Part shown: positions 55,505 through 64,000 of the stretch, piece by piece | How the letters are laid out: every line of letters begins with the position of its first letter | Position numbering within the stretch: position 1 is the first letter of the stretch | Origin: CAVPTL01 sp963708725 | GTDB taxonomy: Bacteria > Actinomycetota > Thermoleophilia > Gaiellales > JAICJC01 | Assembly: GCA_963708725.1 (NCBI GenBank) | Contig: CAVPTL010000014.1 | Span: 62,001 to 126,000 of the forward strand | Length of the DNA stretch: 64,000 nt | Direction of reading: 5' to 3' | Notes under the pieces: model-generated | The model's input: the letters and a program-made list of their open reading frames with translations, nothing else | Told to the model about the DNA's origin: nothing | The model's database searches: none | Made by a program: the position numbers and the translations under genes

Positions 55505-56587
55505 TCAGGTCTGGGCTTCGACCCCGGCTCCGACGGGAGCAACGGCGGGCAGGTCGGGGAAGTGGCACGCGGTCATGTGGTCGGCCACCGCCGCGTCCTT
55601 GTGCTCGAGCGTGGGATAGGTGTGCGTGCAGATGTCCTTCGCCTTCCAGCAGCGAGGGTGGAAATGACACCCCGCCGGGGGCTTGGCCGGACTGGGCACG
55701 TCGCCCTCGAGCACGATCCGCGTGCGTTGTCGCTCCAGCCGCGGATCGGGCAGCGGCACCGCCGAGAGCAGCGCCTGCGTGTAGGGGTGCTGAGGGTTGC
55801 GGTAAAGGTCGTCGGCCACCGCGGTCTCGACGATCCGGCCGAGGTACATGACCGCGACCCGGTCGGAGACGTGCTTGACCACCGACAGGTCGTGGGCGAT
55901 GAACACGTATGTGAGCTTGAACTCCTGCTGCAGGTCGTACAGCAGGTTGATGATCTGGGCCTGGATCGAGACGTCGAGGGCAGACACGGGCTCGTCGCAC
56001 ATCACCAGCTTCGGCCTGGCCGCCAGCGCCCTGGCCACGCCGATACGCTGGCGCTGGCCGCCGGAGAACTCGTGGGGATAGCGCGCCCCGTGATCGGGCA
56101 GCAGGCCCACGGTCTCGAGCAGCTTGGCCACCCGGGCGCGGCGCGTGCGGCCGTCCTTCTCGAGATTCATCGCGATCAGCGGCTCGGCCACGATGTCGCT
56201 GATGCGCATGCGGGGATCGAGTGACGCGTACGGATCCTGGAAGATGATCTGCATGTCGCTGCGCGCGGTCTTGAGTTCCTTGCCCTTGAGCGCGCGGATA
56301 TCCGTCCCGTCGAGCATCACCTCGCCGGCAGTGGGCTCGATCAGCCGCAGGATCAAGCGGGCCGTCGTCGACTTGCCGCAGCCCGACTCACCGACCAGCC
56401 CGAGCGTCTCCCCCGGCCGCACGTCGAACGACACGCCGTCGACCGCGTACACGGAGCCGACCTGGCGGCGGAGCACCCCCGAAAGGATCGGGAAGTGCTT
56501 CTTGAGCCCACGCACCGATAGCAGGGCGTCGGGGTCGGTCGGCAGGAGTTCGGCGGGATCCACCAGCTCTTCGGGCTGCTCGGTCAC
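55505..56587 (-). CDS. oppF: Oligo/dipeptide ABC transporter ATP-binding protein OppF
   Basis: The protein has 360 residues. Walker A is GLVGESGCGKSTTARLILRL, signature FSGGQRQRIGVARALA, Walker B LVMCDEPVSALDVSIQAQI, and the H-loop IAHDLSVVKHVSDRVAVMYLGRIVE. The C-terminal RIVLEGDVPSPAKPPAGCHFHPRCWKAKDIC is the oligopeptide/dipeptide ATPase signature. Its iron-sulfur-type cysteines (CHFHPRC...C) are present. It pairs with OppD to energise import. The GTG start overlaps the oppD stop (GTGA). Confidence 0.95.
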   Translation of the reverse strand: MTEQPEELVDPAELLPTDPDALLSVRGLKKHFPILSGVLRRQVGSVYAVDGVSFDVRPGETLGLVGESGCGKSTTARLILRLIEPTAGEVMLDGTDIRALKGKELKTARSDMQIIFQDPYASLDPRMRISDIVAEPLIAMNLEKDGRTRRARVAKLLETVGLLPDHGARYPHEFSGGQRQRIGVARALAARPKLVMCDEPVSALDVSIQAQIINLLYDLQQEFKLTYVFIAHDLSVVKHVSDRVAVMYLGRIVETAVADDLYRNPQHPYTQALLSAVPLPDPRLERQRTRIVLEGDVPSPAKPPAGCHFHPRCWKAKDICTHTYPTLEHKDAAVADHMTACHFPDLPAVAPVGAGVEAQT

Positions 56588-57633
56588 ACCGGGCTCCCCG
56601 ACGCCCGCACCGGCGTCAGCTCGCTTTCGGCGAGCGCGCGCCTGACCTTGGGCTCGAGCACGCAGGCCGCCTTGTGTGACGGCGAGACCTCGCTATATGC
56701 CGGAAACCCTTCCAGGCAGGCGTCGTTGACCCAGCGGCAGCGATGGGCAAACGGGCAGCGTTGGTCGTCCATGTTGAGCAGATTCGGGGGCTGACCGGGG
56801 ATCGTCGCCAGCTTGGCGTCGGACGAGAGATCCAACCGCGGAACCGATCCCAGCAGGCCCCAGGTGTAGGGATGCTGCGGGTTGTAGAAGACCTCGTCGA
56901 CGGTGCCCGCCTCGACCACCCGGCCGCCGTACATCACAAGCACGCGATCGGCCATTCCGGCGATCACACCGAGATCATGGGTGATCAGGATGATGGCCGA
57001 TCCGAAGTCGCGCTGCATCGCCTGCATCAGCTCGAGGATCTGCGCCTGGATGGTGACGTCGAGCGCGGTCGTCGGCTCGTCGGCGATCAGAATCCGCGGC
57101 GTGTTCGCAATCGCCATCGCGATCATCGCGCGCTGCCGCATACCGCCCGAGAACTGGTACGGATATTCATCCGCGCGCGCCTTGGGGTTGGCGATTCCCA
57201 CCCGGCTCAGCAGCTGCACACCCTCCGCCCAGGCCGCCTTCTTGCTCATGCCGCGATGCACTCTCAGCGGCTCGGACACCTGGTCGCCGATCTTGTACAC
57301 CGGATTCAGCGAGGTCATCGGGTCCTGGAAGATCATGGCCACGTCGTCACCGCGCACCTGTCGCAGCTGCACGTCGGTGAGCTTGGTCAGATCCCGCTCG
57401 CCGTCGTCGGAGCGCAGCACCACCTCCCCGCCCAGAATCTCGCCGGGAGGGCTGGGAATCAGGCCGAGGATCGACATCGACAGCACGGTCTTACCCGAGC
57501 CGGACTCGCCGACGATGCCCAGCGTCTCGCCGGGGTAGAGCTCGAAGGACACGTCGTTGACCGCCCGCACGATGCCGGCCTGGGTGGTGAACTGGGTTCG
57601 CAGGTTGCGGACCGAAAGTACAGGTGCGGCCAC
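56584..57633 (-). CDS. oppD: Oligo/dipeptide ABC transporter ATP-binding protein OppD
   Basis: The protein has 349 residues. Walker A is GIVGESGSGKTVLSMSILGLIP, signature FSGGMRQRAMIAMAIANTP, Walker B ILIADEPTTALDVTIQAQI, and H-loop ITHDLGVIAGMADRVLVMYGGRVVE. The C-terminal LATIPGQPPNLLNMDDQRCPFAHRCRWVNDAC matches the family. It starts at GTG 57631-57633, two bases after the oppC stop. The genes oppB-C-D-F are tightly spaced. Confidence 0.95.
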   Translation of the reverse strand: MAAPVLSVRNLRTQFTTQAGIVRAVNDVSFELYPGETLGIVGESGSGKTVLSMSILGLIPSPPGEILGGEVVLRSDDGERDLTKLTDVQLRQVRGDDVAMIFQDPMTSLNPVYKIGDQVSEPLRVHRGMSKKAAWAEGVQLLSRVGIANPKARADEYPYQFSGGMRQRAMIAMAIANTPRILIADEPTTALDVTIQAQILELMQAMQRDFGSAIILITHDLGVIAGMADRVLVMYGGRVVEAGTVDEVFYNPQHPYTWGLLGSVPRLDLSSDAKLATIPGQPPNLLNMDDQRCPFAHRCRWVNDACLEGFPAYSEVSPSHKAACVLEPKVRRALAESELTPVRASGSPV

Positions 57634-57635
57634 GG

Positions 57636-58580
57636 TCAGTCCTTCAGCTTGGGATCGGCGGCGTCGCGCAGCGCATTTCCGAACAGGGTGATGGCGATCA
57701 GCGTCAGCGCGATCATCAGCGACGGCGCCAGCACCTCAACCGGGTTGATGGTGAGGAACGATTCACCCTCACCGGCCATGTTGCCCCAGGTGATCGACGG
57801 TGGTGGCACGCCTACACCGAGGAACGAGAGCGCGGCCTCGCCGGTGATGTTGGCGCCGATCGAAAGCGTCGCGAGCACCATCACCGGCGCCATCGAGTTG
57901 GGCAGCACGTGCTTCATCATGATTCGGTAGCCTCCGGCGCCCGCCGCCCGAGCCGCCTCCACATACTCGGTCTCACGCACGCCCAGCACCTGGCCGCGCA
58001 GCAGGCGTGCAAACGACGCCCAACCCGTGATCCCGAGGGCGATCAGCACCGACTCGGCGCTCGGGCCTCGCACGGCCACGATGGCGAGGGCGAGCAGGAA
58101 GAACGGGAACGACAGGAACCAGTTGGTGACCATGCTCAGCACCGCGTCGGTCTTCCCCCGCTTGAACCCGGAGATGCCGCCCACGATCACGCCAATCACG
58201 AGCGAGATGCCGGTCGCCAGGAACGCGATCGTGATCGAAATCCGGCCGCCGATCAGAAGCCGGCTGAAGATGTCGCGGCCGAGATCGTCGGTGCCGAATG
58301 GGTGGAATGGGTGGAGGCTGGGACCCGCGTGATAGACGGCGTTGGCCGAGAGATCGATGTGGTAGGGGTCCTCGGGGCGGATGTACGGCCCAAGCAGCTG
58401 GGTCAGGAGGATGAAGATCAGAAGGCCGAGCCCGAACACGGCGCTCTTCTGCTTGAACGTACGCCGCAGAATCTCCCGGGTGGGCGAAGGCGCGGCCGCA
58501 TCGTCGAGATCGCCACCGACATCCGTGATGCCGATCGGCTCGGGCGTATTGATCAGATGTCCGCCGCTTGCATCCGCCAT
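57636..58580 (-). CDS. oppC: Oligo/dipeptide ABC transporter permease OppC
   Basis: This 314-residue permease has six membrane segments. The BPD_transp motif is YVEAARAAGAGGYRIMMKHVLPNSMAPVMVLATLSIGANITGEAALSFLGVGVPPPSITWG (EAA loop). The N-terminal tail (residues 1-50) is hydrophilic and extended. It forms the import channel with OppB. The start codon lies one base after the oppB stop. Confidence 0.94.
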   Translation of the reverse strand: MADASGGHLINTPEPIGITDVGGDLDDAAAPSPTREILRRTFKQKSAVFGLGLLIFILLTQLLGPYIRPEDPYHIDLSANAVYHAGPSLHPFHPFGTDDLGRDIFSRLLIGGRISITIAFLATGISLVIGVIVGGISGFKRGKTDAVLSMVTNWFLSFPFFLLALAIVAVRGPSAESVLIALGITGWASFARLLRGQVLGVRETEYVEAARAAGAGGYRIMMKHVLPNSMAPVMVLATLSIGANITGEAALSFLGVGVPPPSITWGNMAGEGESFLTINPVEVLAPSLMIALTLIAITLFGNALRDAADPKLKD

Positions 58581-58581
58581 A

Positions 58582-59601
58582 TCAGTCGGAGTCCTCGAGT
58601 CGGATCTTGGGGTTCAGGAAGGCGTACAGAATGTCAACGGCGGCGTTGACGACGACGAAGATGAACGCCAGCATCATCGTCAAAACGATGGTGATCGGCA
58701 CGTCCCTGGCGTTGATCGCGTTTAGCACCAGAAGGCCCAGACCGTCCCAGTTCCAGATGAACTCGGTGATCACAGCACCGCCGAGCAAGAAGGCAAAGTC
58801 GAGGCCGATCAGGGTCACCACCGGCAGCATCGCATTCTTGAGCGCATGTTTGCCGATCACCTTGCTGGGCGGCAACCCCTTGGCGTTCGCGGTCTTCATG
58901 TAGTCGGCGCGAATAACCTCGAGCAAACTCGTCCGCATCACCAGTGCGGTCGAGGCGATCGAGATCAGCGCCAGGGTGATACACGGCAACATCAAATTCT
59001 TGACCCAGAAGGTGGGTTCGAACGAGGCTAAGAAGCTCGATGGGTTCTGGGTGTTGGCGTTGAACACGCCCGAGAAGTCCCACCCGAGGCCGGTGCCGAA
59101 CACGTTGTTATGCGGCAACGCGAATACGAGCAGGATCACCGAGCCCACAACGAACACCGGCAGCGAATAGATGGCCAGGTTGCCGACCGTCACCAGCGAA
59201 TCGATCTTGCGACGGTGCATGAGCGCCGAGAACACGCCCAGGCCGACCCCGAAGATGATCTCGAGGGTGATCGCGCCAATCGCCAACGCCGCGGTGCGTC
59301 CGACCTTCTCCCAGATCACGGTGGTCACAGGGGTGTAGCGCTGGACCGACCACGAGTCACCGAAGTTCATGTCCCAGGGCGGCCAGAAGCCCTTCATGAA
59401 GTGGATGTACTGCTCAGGATACGAGCGGTCGAGGTACAGCTGATGGCGCTTCTCGGCGAGGAACGCCGGAGTTGCGTTCTTGCCGGCAAGGATCCGGGCG
59501 GGATCGCCGGGCGCGAGCTTGAGCAGGATGAAGGCGATCAGGCTGACGCCGATGAGCGTCGGAATGGCCTGCAACAACCGGCGGATGATGAACGGGATCA
59601 T
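58582..59601 (-). CDS. oppB: Oligo/dipeptide ABC transporter permease OppB
   Basis: The protein has 339 residues. It begins MIPFIIRRLLQAIPTLIGVSLIAFILLKLAPGDPARI, the OppB signature, and carries the EAA loop VIRADYMKTANAKGLPPSKVIGKHALKNAMLPVVTLIGLDFAFLLGGAVITEFIW. Six membrane segments are present. It lies 132 bp downstream of the oppA stop, with a strong hairpin in between. Confidence 0.94.
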   Translation of the reverse strand: MIPFIIRRLLQAIPTLIGVSLIAFILLKLAPGDPARILAGKNATPAFLAEKRHQLYLDRSYPEQYIHFMKGFWPPWDMNFGDSWSVQRYTPVTTVIWEKVGRTAALAIGAITLEIIFGVGLGVFSALMHRRKIDSLVTVGNLAIYSLPVFVVGSVILLVFALPHNNVFGTGLGWDFSGVFNANTQNPSSFLASFEPTFWVKNLMLPCITLALISIASTALVMRTSLLEVIRADYMKTANAKGLPPSKVIGKHALKNAMLPVVTLIGLDFAFLLGGAVITEFIWNWDGLGLLVLNAINARDVPITIVLTMMLAFIFVVVNAAVDILYAFLNPKIRLEDSD

Positions 59602-59683
59602 GAGATGAGTTCGCCGCCTGTCACTGCCGGGTGAGAATAGCGCTCAGCGGCGCAACTTGGAAGGGGCGAGGACACGACCAACT

Positions 59684-59721
59684 GGCCTTTGCCGGCGAAC
59701 CGAAGTCCGCCGGCAAAGGCC
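59684..59721. terminator. Strong hairpin between oppA and oppB
   Basis: GGCCTTTGCCGGCG (59684-59697), a ten-base loop and CGCCGGCAAAGGCC (59708-59721) form a perfect 14-bp stem just beyond the oppA stop. There is no following T-run. In ABC operons such a hairpin after the binding-protein gene usually stabilises its mRNA and reduces downstream permease expression, giving more binding protein than permease. Confidence 0.7.
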
Positions 59722-59733
59722 GATCAGGTCAGC

Positions 59734-61425
59734 TTAGGTGTGGGGCTGAGACCGATCCAGACCCATCACGGCGAAGTGGGGCGTGCCCATCTCGTCGTAC
59801 TGGAAGTTGATGATCTGCGGTGACTTGACCCGCGCGACCCCGTAGAAGTAGATCGGGATCTCAGGAACGTCCTGCATGATCATCTTGCCGACCGCGTTGT
59901 AGTCGGCGTAGCGCTTGGCGGCGTCGGGCTCGGCCCGTGCCGCGAGCAGTCCAGCATCCACCTTCGGGTTGTCATAGAAGGTGTAGTTGTTGAGTCCTGC
60001 CTGCTTCGAGTCAAACAGCGGGAACAGGAAGTTGTCCATGAGCGGATAGTCGGCGAGCCAACCGAGCCGCCAGAACTCGAGCTGCCCCTTGGACAGCTTG
60101 TCCAGGAACGTGCCCCAGTCGTAGTTCGAGATCTTGACCTTGAATCCCGACTGCTCATAGCCCTGGGCGAGTGCCTCAGCGATGCGCTGGTTGCCCGGGT
60201 CGGTGTTGTAGCTGAGCTCGATCGACGGGTTCGCATCACCCGAGGACTTGACCAGCTGCTGGGCCTTGTTCGGGTCGTAGTGATACGGGGACATGCCCTT
60301 CTTGAAGCCCGGGATGCCCGGCGGCACCAGACCATCGGCTACCGAGCCGATGCCCTCGTTGATGTTGTTCACGATCGCCGGCGAGTTCGTGCCCCAAGCG
60401 AGCGCTTGACGCAGCGTCTTGTTGTGTGCCAGCTCGTTGTTGCCGTTCAGCTGGAAGCCGTAGTAGTACAGCGACAGCTCGGTTCCGGTCTGAACGTCCT
60501 TGCCGATGGTCGGGTCGGCCTGAGTGGCCTTGACCTGACCGGTCGGAATCCGGGCGTAGTCCTCCTGGCCGCTCTTGAAGGCCTGGAAGGGGGCTTCCTC
60601 GTTGGAACTCGGGTAGATCTGGAAGCTGACCTCGTTGATGTGCGCCGGCGTCCCGAAGTAGCCGGGGAACTTCTTGATCACGATCGACTTGTTCGGAACG
60701 AAGCTGACGAACTGGTACGGGCCGGCTCCGACCGGGAACTTCTCAAACGCCTTCTCCTCGGCGGACGTCCGCGCCAGCTGGGGCGGGAAGGCCCACGTGA
60801 CGGGGTGACCAAGCGTGCCGGGGAAATCGGCGAACGGGGAGGTCAGCGTCACCTGAAGCGTGGTCGGGTTGATCGCCTTGACGCCACTCAGAACCTGCTT
60901 GTTCGAGTTGGCGCAGGCGTCGAATCCGACGATCGGCTGGAGGATGTATGAGACCTCCGATGCCGTGTCCTTGGCGCAGGCGATACCCCAGTCCTGCACG
61001 AACGTGTCAGCGGTCACATCGCCGTAGTTCTCACCATTCTGCCCGGGCTGGAACTTGACCCCGGAGCGCAGGTGGAAGGTAAAGACCGTGTTCTTGGCGT
61101 TGTGCTCCCAGCTCGACGCGATCGACGGCACCGTGGCCAGCGTCGTGGGGTCATAGTCGACAAGACCGGCGAACACGCTCTTCTCGACCGTCATGCCCTG
61201 GTCTTCCTGGCCGTGGATCGGCGTCATCGACACCGGCTCGGTCAACGGCCAGTTCAGCGTGCCACCGTTCGGGATCTCCGACGGGTTCACATTCGTGGTG
61301 GCGGAACTGCTCGAGCTGGAGCCCGAACCGCATCCCGCGGCCAGCACAACCGTGGCTAACACAGCCACAGGCGCGAGCCAGCGTCCGCTGGGGATCACAG
61401 ACAGTCTCAACGCTATCTCCTTCAT
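59734..61425 (-). CDS. oppA: Peptide ABC transporter substrate-binding lipoprotein, family 5
   Basis: The protein has 563 residues. The lipobox is LATVVLAAGCGSG. The SBP family 5 fold begins GGTLNWPLTEPVSMTPIHGQEDQGMTVEKSVFAGLVDYDPTTLATVPSIASSWE and includes VFTFHLRSGVKFQPG. It binds peptides or similar ligands outside the membrane for the OppBCDF importer. ATG 61423-61425 is followed by the signal peptide. It is the second of two family 5 proteins in a row; the other (61499-62848) is shorter. Confidence 0.93.
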   Translation of the reverse strand: MKEIALRLSVIPSGRWLAPVAVLATVVLAAGCGSGSSSSSSATTNVNPSEIPNGGTLNWPLTEPVSMTPIHGQEDQGMTVEKSVFAGLVDYDPTTLATVPSIASSWEHNAKNTVFTFHLRSGVKFQPGQNGENYGDVTADTFVQDWGIACAKDTASEVSYILQPIVGFDACANSNKQVLSGVKAINPTTLQVTLTSPFADFPGTLGHPVTWAFPPQLARTSAEEKAFEKFPVGAGPYQFVSFVPNKSIVIKKFPGYFGTPAHINEVSFQIYPSSNEEAPFQAFKSGQEDYARIPTGQVKATQADPTIGKDVQTGTELSLYYYGFQLNGNNELAHNKTLRQALAWGTNSPAIVNNINEGIGSVADGLVPPGIPGFKKGMSPYHYDPNKAQQLVKSSGDANPSIELSYNTDPGNQRIAEALAQGYEQSGFKVKISNYDWGTFLDKLSKGQLEFWRLGWLADYPLMDNFLFPLFDSKQAGLNNYTFYDNPKVDAGLLAARAEPDAAKRYADYNAVGKMIMQDVPEIPIYFYGVARVKSPQIINFQYDEMGTPHFAVMGLDRSQPHT

Positions 61426-61498
61426 TCGACGAGGCGCCCGCGGTCGGGCATACCAGGGATAAGACGCATATTCGTCAAGAAAGTTTGTGCGCCTTCAA

Positions 61499-62848
61499 TC
61501 AACGCGCGATCGCGAACCGATCGAGCCGCTCCACACCCATCACATCCACGCTCGCAAGCCGCACCCGGCGATCGACGAGAATCGACGAGAGCTCGTAGCG
61601 AAGGGGCGCGATCCGCGCATCGGCGAGCACCATCCGCTGAACTTCGTCGGGGTCTCCGAGCCGCCGGATGCCGGCTCCGGGCGCCGCCACGGCCAGCGCG
61701 CCGAGCATGCCCTCGGCAGACGGCGCCGCGGCACTGGAGTCGATCAGCCAGAGCGGTGCGCGGCGCGCGGCCGCCGCAGGCGAGTAGCGCGCCGGCGCGA
61801 TTGGGAACGGACGTACCCGCAGTCCCGCGGCCGCGTATCCACCGAGGACGACCCCGGCGATCCGGCGGTGGAACGGATCATCGGGATAGGCCAGCCGCAG
61901 GTTCGAAGGTGGGCTCACGAGCAGAGACCTCGCGGCGGCCGGGTCGAACGGATACGGCGAGGCGGCGGGAAGATATTGCGGCAGGCCCTGAGGAATCAGC
62001 CCGTCGGCGGCGATGCTCGAGCCCGGCGCGACGTCGGCCGCCGATGCCTCGGCGGGCGTGGCCAGCGCGACCGCATGCCTGACGCCGGCCGTGAGCTTGC
62101 CGATGCCGACGGCGACCAGCTCGAGTCGTGGCTGGGAGATCAGGCCGGCGGCCAGCCGCGGATCGGATTTCACGAGCGAGATCTGGCCCGGCGGAACGCG
62201 GGCGAAATCGAGCCGGCCGGCCCGATAGTCGGCGAAGGCGTGGTTGAGGTCGTCGGGGGCGTACACATGCAGGTGGATCCGCTCGATCGACGGTGCCGGT
62301 CCCGGGAAGTCGGGATTTCGCACCAGATCGAGGCTCGATCGCCCGCGACTCGCGATTCTGTAGGAGCCGCCGCTGGGTAGCCACGCCACGGGTTGGGTGA
62401 GATAGGAGGCCCAGCCAGGATCGGGCGCCGCCAGGTGCACCACCACCACCCGGGGCGAAACCGCCGAGGCCGAAACCAGCCCGGGCAATGCTTCGGGGTG
62501 GGCTCGCACGACCGCCTTCCATCGTGCGACAAGATCGGCTGCAAGTCCACGGCGCAGCCGAAACGTGAACACCCGCGCAGCTCGGTCATGGCTCCAGCTG
62601 CGCGCAAGCATGCCGGTCACGTGCCCGGTCGCGGGGTCGAGCTGAACGGCTCCCACGCCCACCGCTTCTGCAAGCGTTGGATCATCCCGCCCATACAGCG
62701 GAGCGTTGAGGGTTCCATGCGCCCCGCCGACCGACACCGGCTCGATCGGCGCGGCAGCCGACCGGCAACCCGTGATCGCAAGCGAGGCTGCGAGTCCGCA
62801 GAGCACCCACAGGCTGGTGCGCCCAGGTCTACTCCAGCGCGTCTGCAC
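61499..62848 (-). CDS. Family 5 substrate-binding-like lipoprotein, short and divergent
   Basis: This protein has about 449 residues. The lipobox is AASLAITGC. The family 5 order is visible (GTLNAPLYGRDDPTLAEAV, GHVTGMLARSWSHDRAARVFTFRLRRGLAAD), and later YPDDPFHRRIAGVVLGGYAAAGLRVR. It is about 110 residues shorter than OppA and more Ala/Arg-rich. It overlaps the atpG stop by 20 bases if the GTG at 62846-62848 is used, placing it in the ATP synthase transcript; a longer frame from 62896 is possible. It may be a second specificity module or a degenerating paralogue. Confidence 0.8.
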   Translation of the reverse strand: MQTRWSRPGRTSLWVLCGLAASLAITGCRSAAAPIEPVSVGGAHGTLNAPLYGRDDPTLAEAVGVGAVQLDPATGHVTGMLARSWSHDRAARVFTFRLRRGLAADLVARWKAVVRAHPEALPGLVSASAVSPRVVVVHLAAPDPGWASYLTQPVAWLPSGGSYRIASRGRSSLDLVRNPDFPGPAPSIERIHLHVYAPDDLNHAFADYRAGRLDFARVPPGQISLVKSDPRLAAGLISQPRLELVAVGIGKLTAGVRHAVALATPAEASAADVAPGSSIAADGLIPQGLPQYLPAASPYPFDPAAARSLLVSPPSNLRLAYPDDPFHRRIAGVVLGGYAAAGLRVRPFPIAPARYSPAAAARRAPLWLIDSSAAAPSAEGMLGALAVAAPGAGIRRLGDPDEVQRMVLADARIAPLRYELSSILVDRRVRLASVDVMGVERLDRFAIAR

Positions 62849-63704
62849 CGGCCACGACCTCCAGGATCTCCTGGGTGATCTCGGCCTGGCGGGCACGGTT
62901 CATCTTGAGCGTCAGATCGTCGATCAGCTCGGCGGCGTTGTCGGAGGCATTGCGCATAGCGGTCATGCGCGCGCCATGCTCGGACGCGGTCGATTCGAGC
63001 AGCGCGCGGAAGATCGTCACCTCGAGGTATGCCGGCAAAAGCTCGGCGAGAATCTCGCGGCCGTCGGGCTCCTCGATGTAGGCACCCTGGATCTGCGCCA
63101 CCGGTTCATCGCCGAGCACGTCTTCGGGCACCGGCAGCAGCTCCACCACGTCGAGCCGCTGCGAGAGTGCGGTGATGAAGTGGTGGTAGACCATCACCAC
63201 CTGGTCGATCTCACCCGCCACGAACTGGTCGGCCACGTCCTTGGCGATCTCCTGGGCGTTGGCGTAGGTGGGGCGATCGGTCAGCCCGATGTATTCCTGG
63301 TCGAGCGTCTGGCGGCGGAAACGCAGGGTCGAACCGCCGCGGCGGCCGATGCTGAACCAGCGCACCTCGCGGCCCTGCCCGCGCTGATCTCGTGCGATTT
63401 CCAGCGAGCGCCGCACCACGTTGGCGTTGAACGCACCGGCCGAGCCACGATCGCCCGCGATGGCGATGATCGCGACGTTCGAGATCTGGTCGCGTTTGGC
63501 CAAGAGCGGCTGATCACCGACGCCGTACTTCTGTGCGATCTCCACCGTCAGCGACTGGAGCCGATCAGCATACGGACGCAGGGCGACGATTCGAGCCTGG
63601 GCGCGCCGCAGTCGCGACGCAGCGACAAGCTCCATCGCCTTGGTGATCTTCTGCGTGTTCTTGACCGAATGAATTCGGCGCTTGATGTCTTGCTGAGTTG
63701 CCAT
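62829..63704 (-). CDS. atpG: ATP synthase F1 gamma subunit
   Basis: This 291-residue subunit has the N-terminal coiled-coil helix (IKRRIHSVKNTQKITKAMELVAASRLRRAQARI) and the C-terminal helix (SEHGARMTAMRNASDNAAELIDDLTLKMNRARQAEITQEILEVVAGADAL), the gamma signature. It is the central rotor shaft. It follows atpA by 18 bp. It is normally followed by atpD, but here a substrate-binding protein gene overlaps its end. Confidence 0.96.
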   Translation of the reverse strand: MATQQDIKRRIHSVKNTQKITKAMELVAASRLRRAQARIVALRPYADRLQSLTVEIAQKYGVGDQPLLAKRDQISNVAIIAIAGDRGSAGAFNANVVRRSLEIARDQRGQGREVRWFSIGRRGGSTLRFRRQTLDQEYIGLTDRPTYANAQEIAKDVADQFVAGEIDQVVMVYHHFITALSQRLDVVELLPVPEDVLGDEPVAQIQGAYIEEPDGREILAELLPAYLEVTIFRALLESTASEHGARMTAMRNASDNAAELIDDLTLKMNRARQAEITQEILEVVAGADALE

Positions 63705-63722
63705 CGCGTGAGGTACCGGCGC

Positions 63723-64000
63723 TTAGGCCGCGGTCTGATCCTCTTCCACGTAGAACGACTCGGCGAACGCCTCGGCGTTGGTCTTCAGCGTCTCGGCAGT
63801 CTCGTCGCTGAGCTCGCCGCCCTTGATGTCGTCGAGCACACTGGAGTTGCCGCGAAGCTGCGTGATGAACTCCGACAAGAACCGCGGCACCTCGGCCACC
63901 GGCACCTTGTCGAGGTGTCCGTTGGTGGCCGCCCAGATGGCGACGACCTGTTCCTCGACCGGCCACGGCGAGTACTGGGGCTGATTGAGCGTCGCGACCA
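63723..64000 (-). CDS. atpA: ATP synthase F1 alpha subunit, C-terminal part
   Basis: The gene enters from the right edge. The visible 91 residues include TLNQPQYSPWPVEEQVVAIWAATNGHLDKVPVAEVPRFLSEF, the C-terminal helical domain of alpha, ending FAESFYVEEDQTAA before TAA. The nucleotide-binding domain lies outside the window. It precedes atpG, giving the canonical atpA-atpG order. Confidence 0.93.
   Translation of the reverse strand, partial: VATLNQPQYSPWPVEEQVVAIWAATNGHLDKVPVAEVPRFLSEFITQLRGNSSVLDDIKGGELSDETAETLKTNAEAFAESFYVEEDQTAA

Noticed and set aside
1..64000. CRISPR arrays, prophage or transposase genes
   Set aside because: No regularly spaced direct repeats, capsid/tail genes or transposase motifs were seen. 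The only dispersed repeat is the five-copy palindrome.

Overview
This is a high-GC bacterial chromosome segment, most likely from an actinomycete. My best guess is the Thermoleophilia/Solirubrobacterales, but that placement is an inference. It rests on the GC-rich, densely packed genes with many GTG/TTG starts and GTGA/ATGA overlaps, on the gene orders secA-hpf-comF and prfB-ftsE-ftsX-smpB-ssrA known from actinobacteria, and on paired bacterial-PH-domain membrane proteins. No rRNA, tRNA, CRISPR array, integrase or transposase gene was found. The one RNA gene is tmRNA. No gene-free stretch exceeds about 300 bases.

Layout. 1-5.7 kb: the 3'-truncated glycosyltransferase, a DMT-type permease, and a leftward operon of a CGNR-type regulator, an oxalate-CoA-ligase-like enzyme, a ketopantoate-reductase-like enzyme and a diaminopropionate-ammonia-lyase-like enzyme. 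5.7-21.4 kb: a mixed accessory stretch with an ECF sigma factor, a dienelactone hydrolase, permeases (one frameshifted), secreted proteins, a PH-domain pair, PPK2, a LysR/2OG-oxygenase pair and a homocysteine methyltransferase/MTHFR fusion. 21.5-23 kb: a GFA protein, then tmRNA with a partial copy of its 3' end about 0.5 kb away, bracketing an orphan XRE antitoxin. 23-28 kb: small genes, a chemoreceptor, a free-standing LigD-type phosphoesterase domain. 28-43 kb, mostly leftward: smpB, an RNase R-like enzyme, a class B penicillin-binding protein, ftsEX, vanY, prfB (with its programmed frameshift), secA, hpf, a histidine kinase and comF. 43-50 kb: UDP-glucose pyrophosphorylase, mtnA, ahcY, phosphosugar isomerase, sugar-nucleotide transferase and UDP-glucose dehydrogenase. 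50-64 kb: a peptidase, a FAD oxidoreductase, and the F1 ATP synthase genes, which are split: atpA-atpG at the right end and atpD-atpC about 9 kb away, separated by an oligopeptide ABC transporter, a parvulin-type lipoprotein and an anti-sigma-like protein.

How the genes fit together. Trans-translation (ssrA, smpB), RNase R, release factor 2 and ribosome hibernation factor form a translation quality-control group. ftsEX, PBP and VanY act on the cell wall. AhcY, MtnA and the homocysteine methyltransferase/MTHFR fusion recycle S-adenosylmethionine by-products. The sugar-nucleotide genes can supply UDP-glucuronate.

Most notable: (1) a family of five near-identical palindromes of 31-33 bp placed at gene 3' ends, whose arms supply the stop codons of flanking genes; (2) the tmRNA-associated island remnant; (3) the split ATP synthase operon; (4) the oxalyl-CoA/diaminopropionate operon with a textbook operator-in-promoter upstream.
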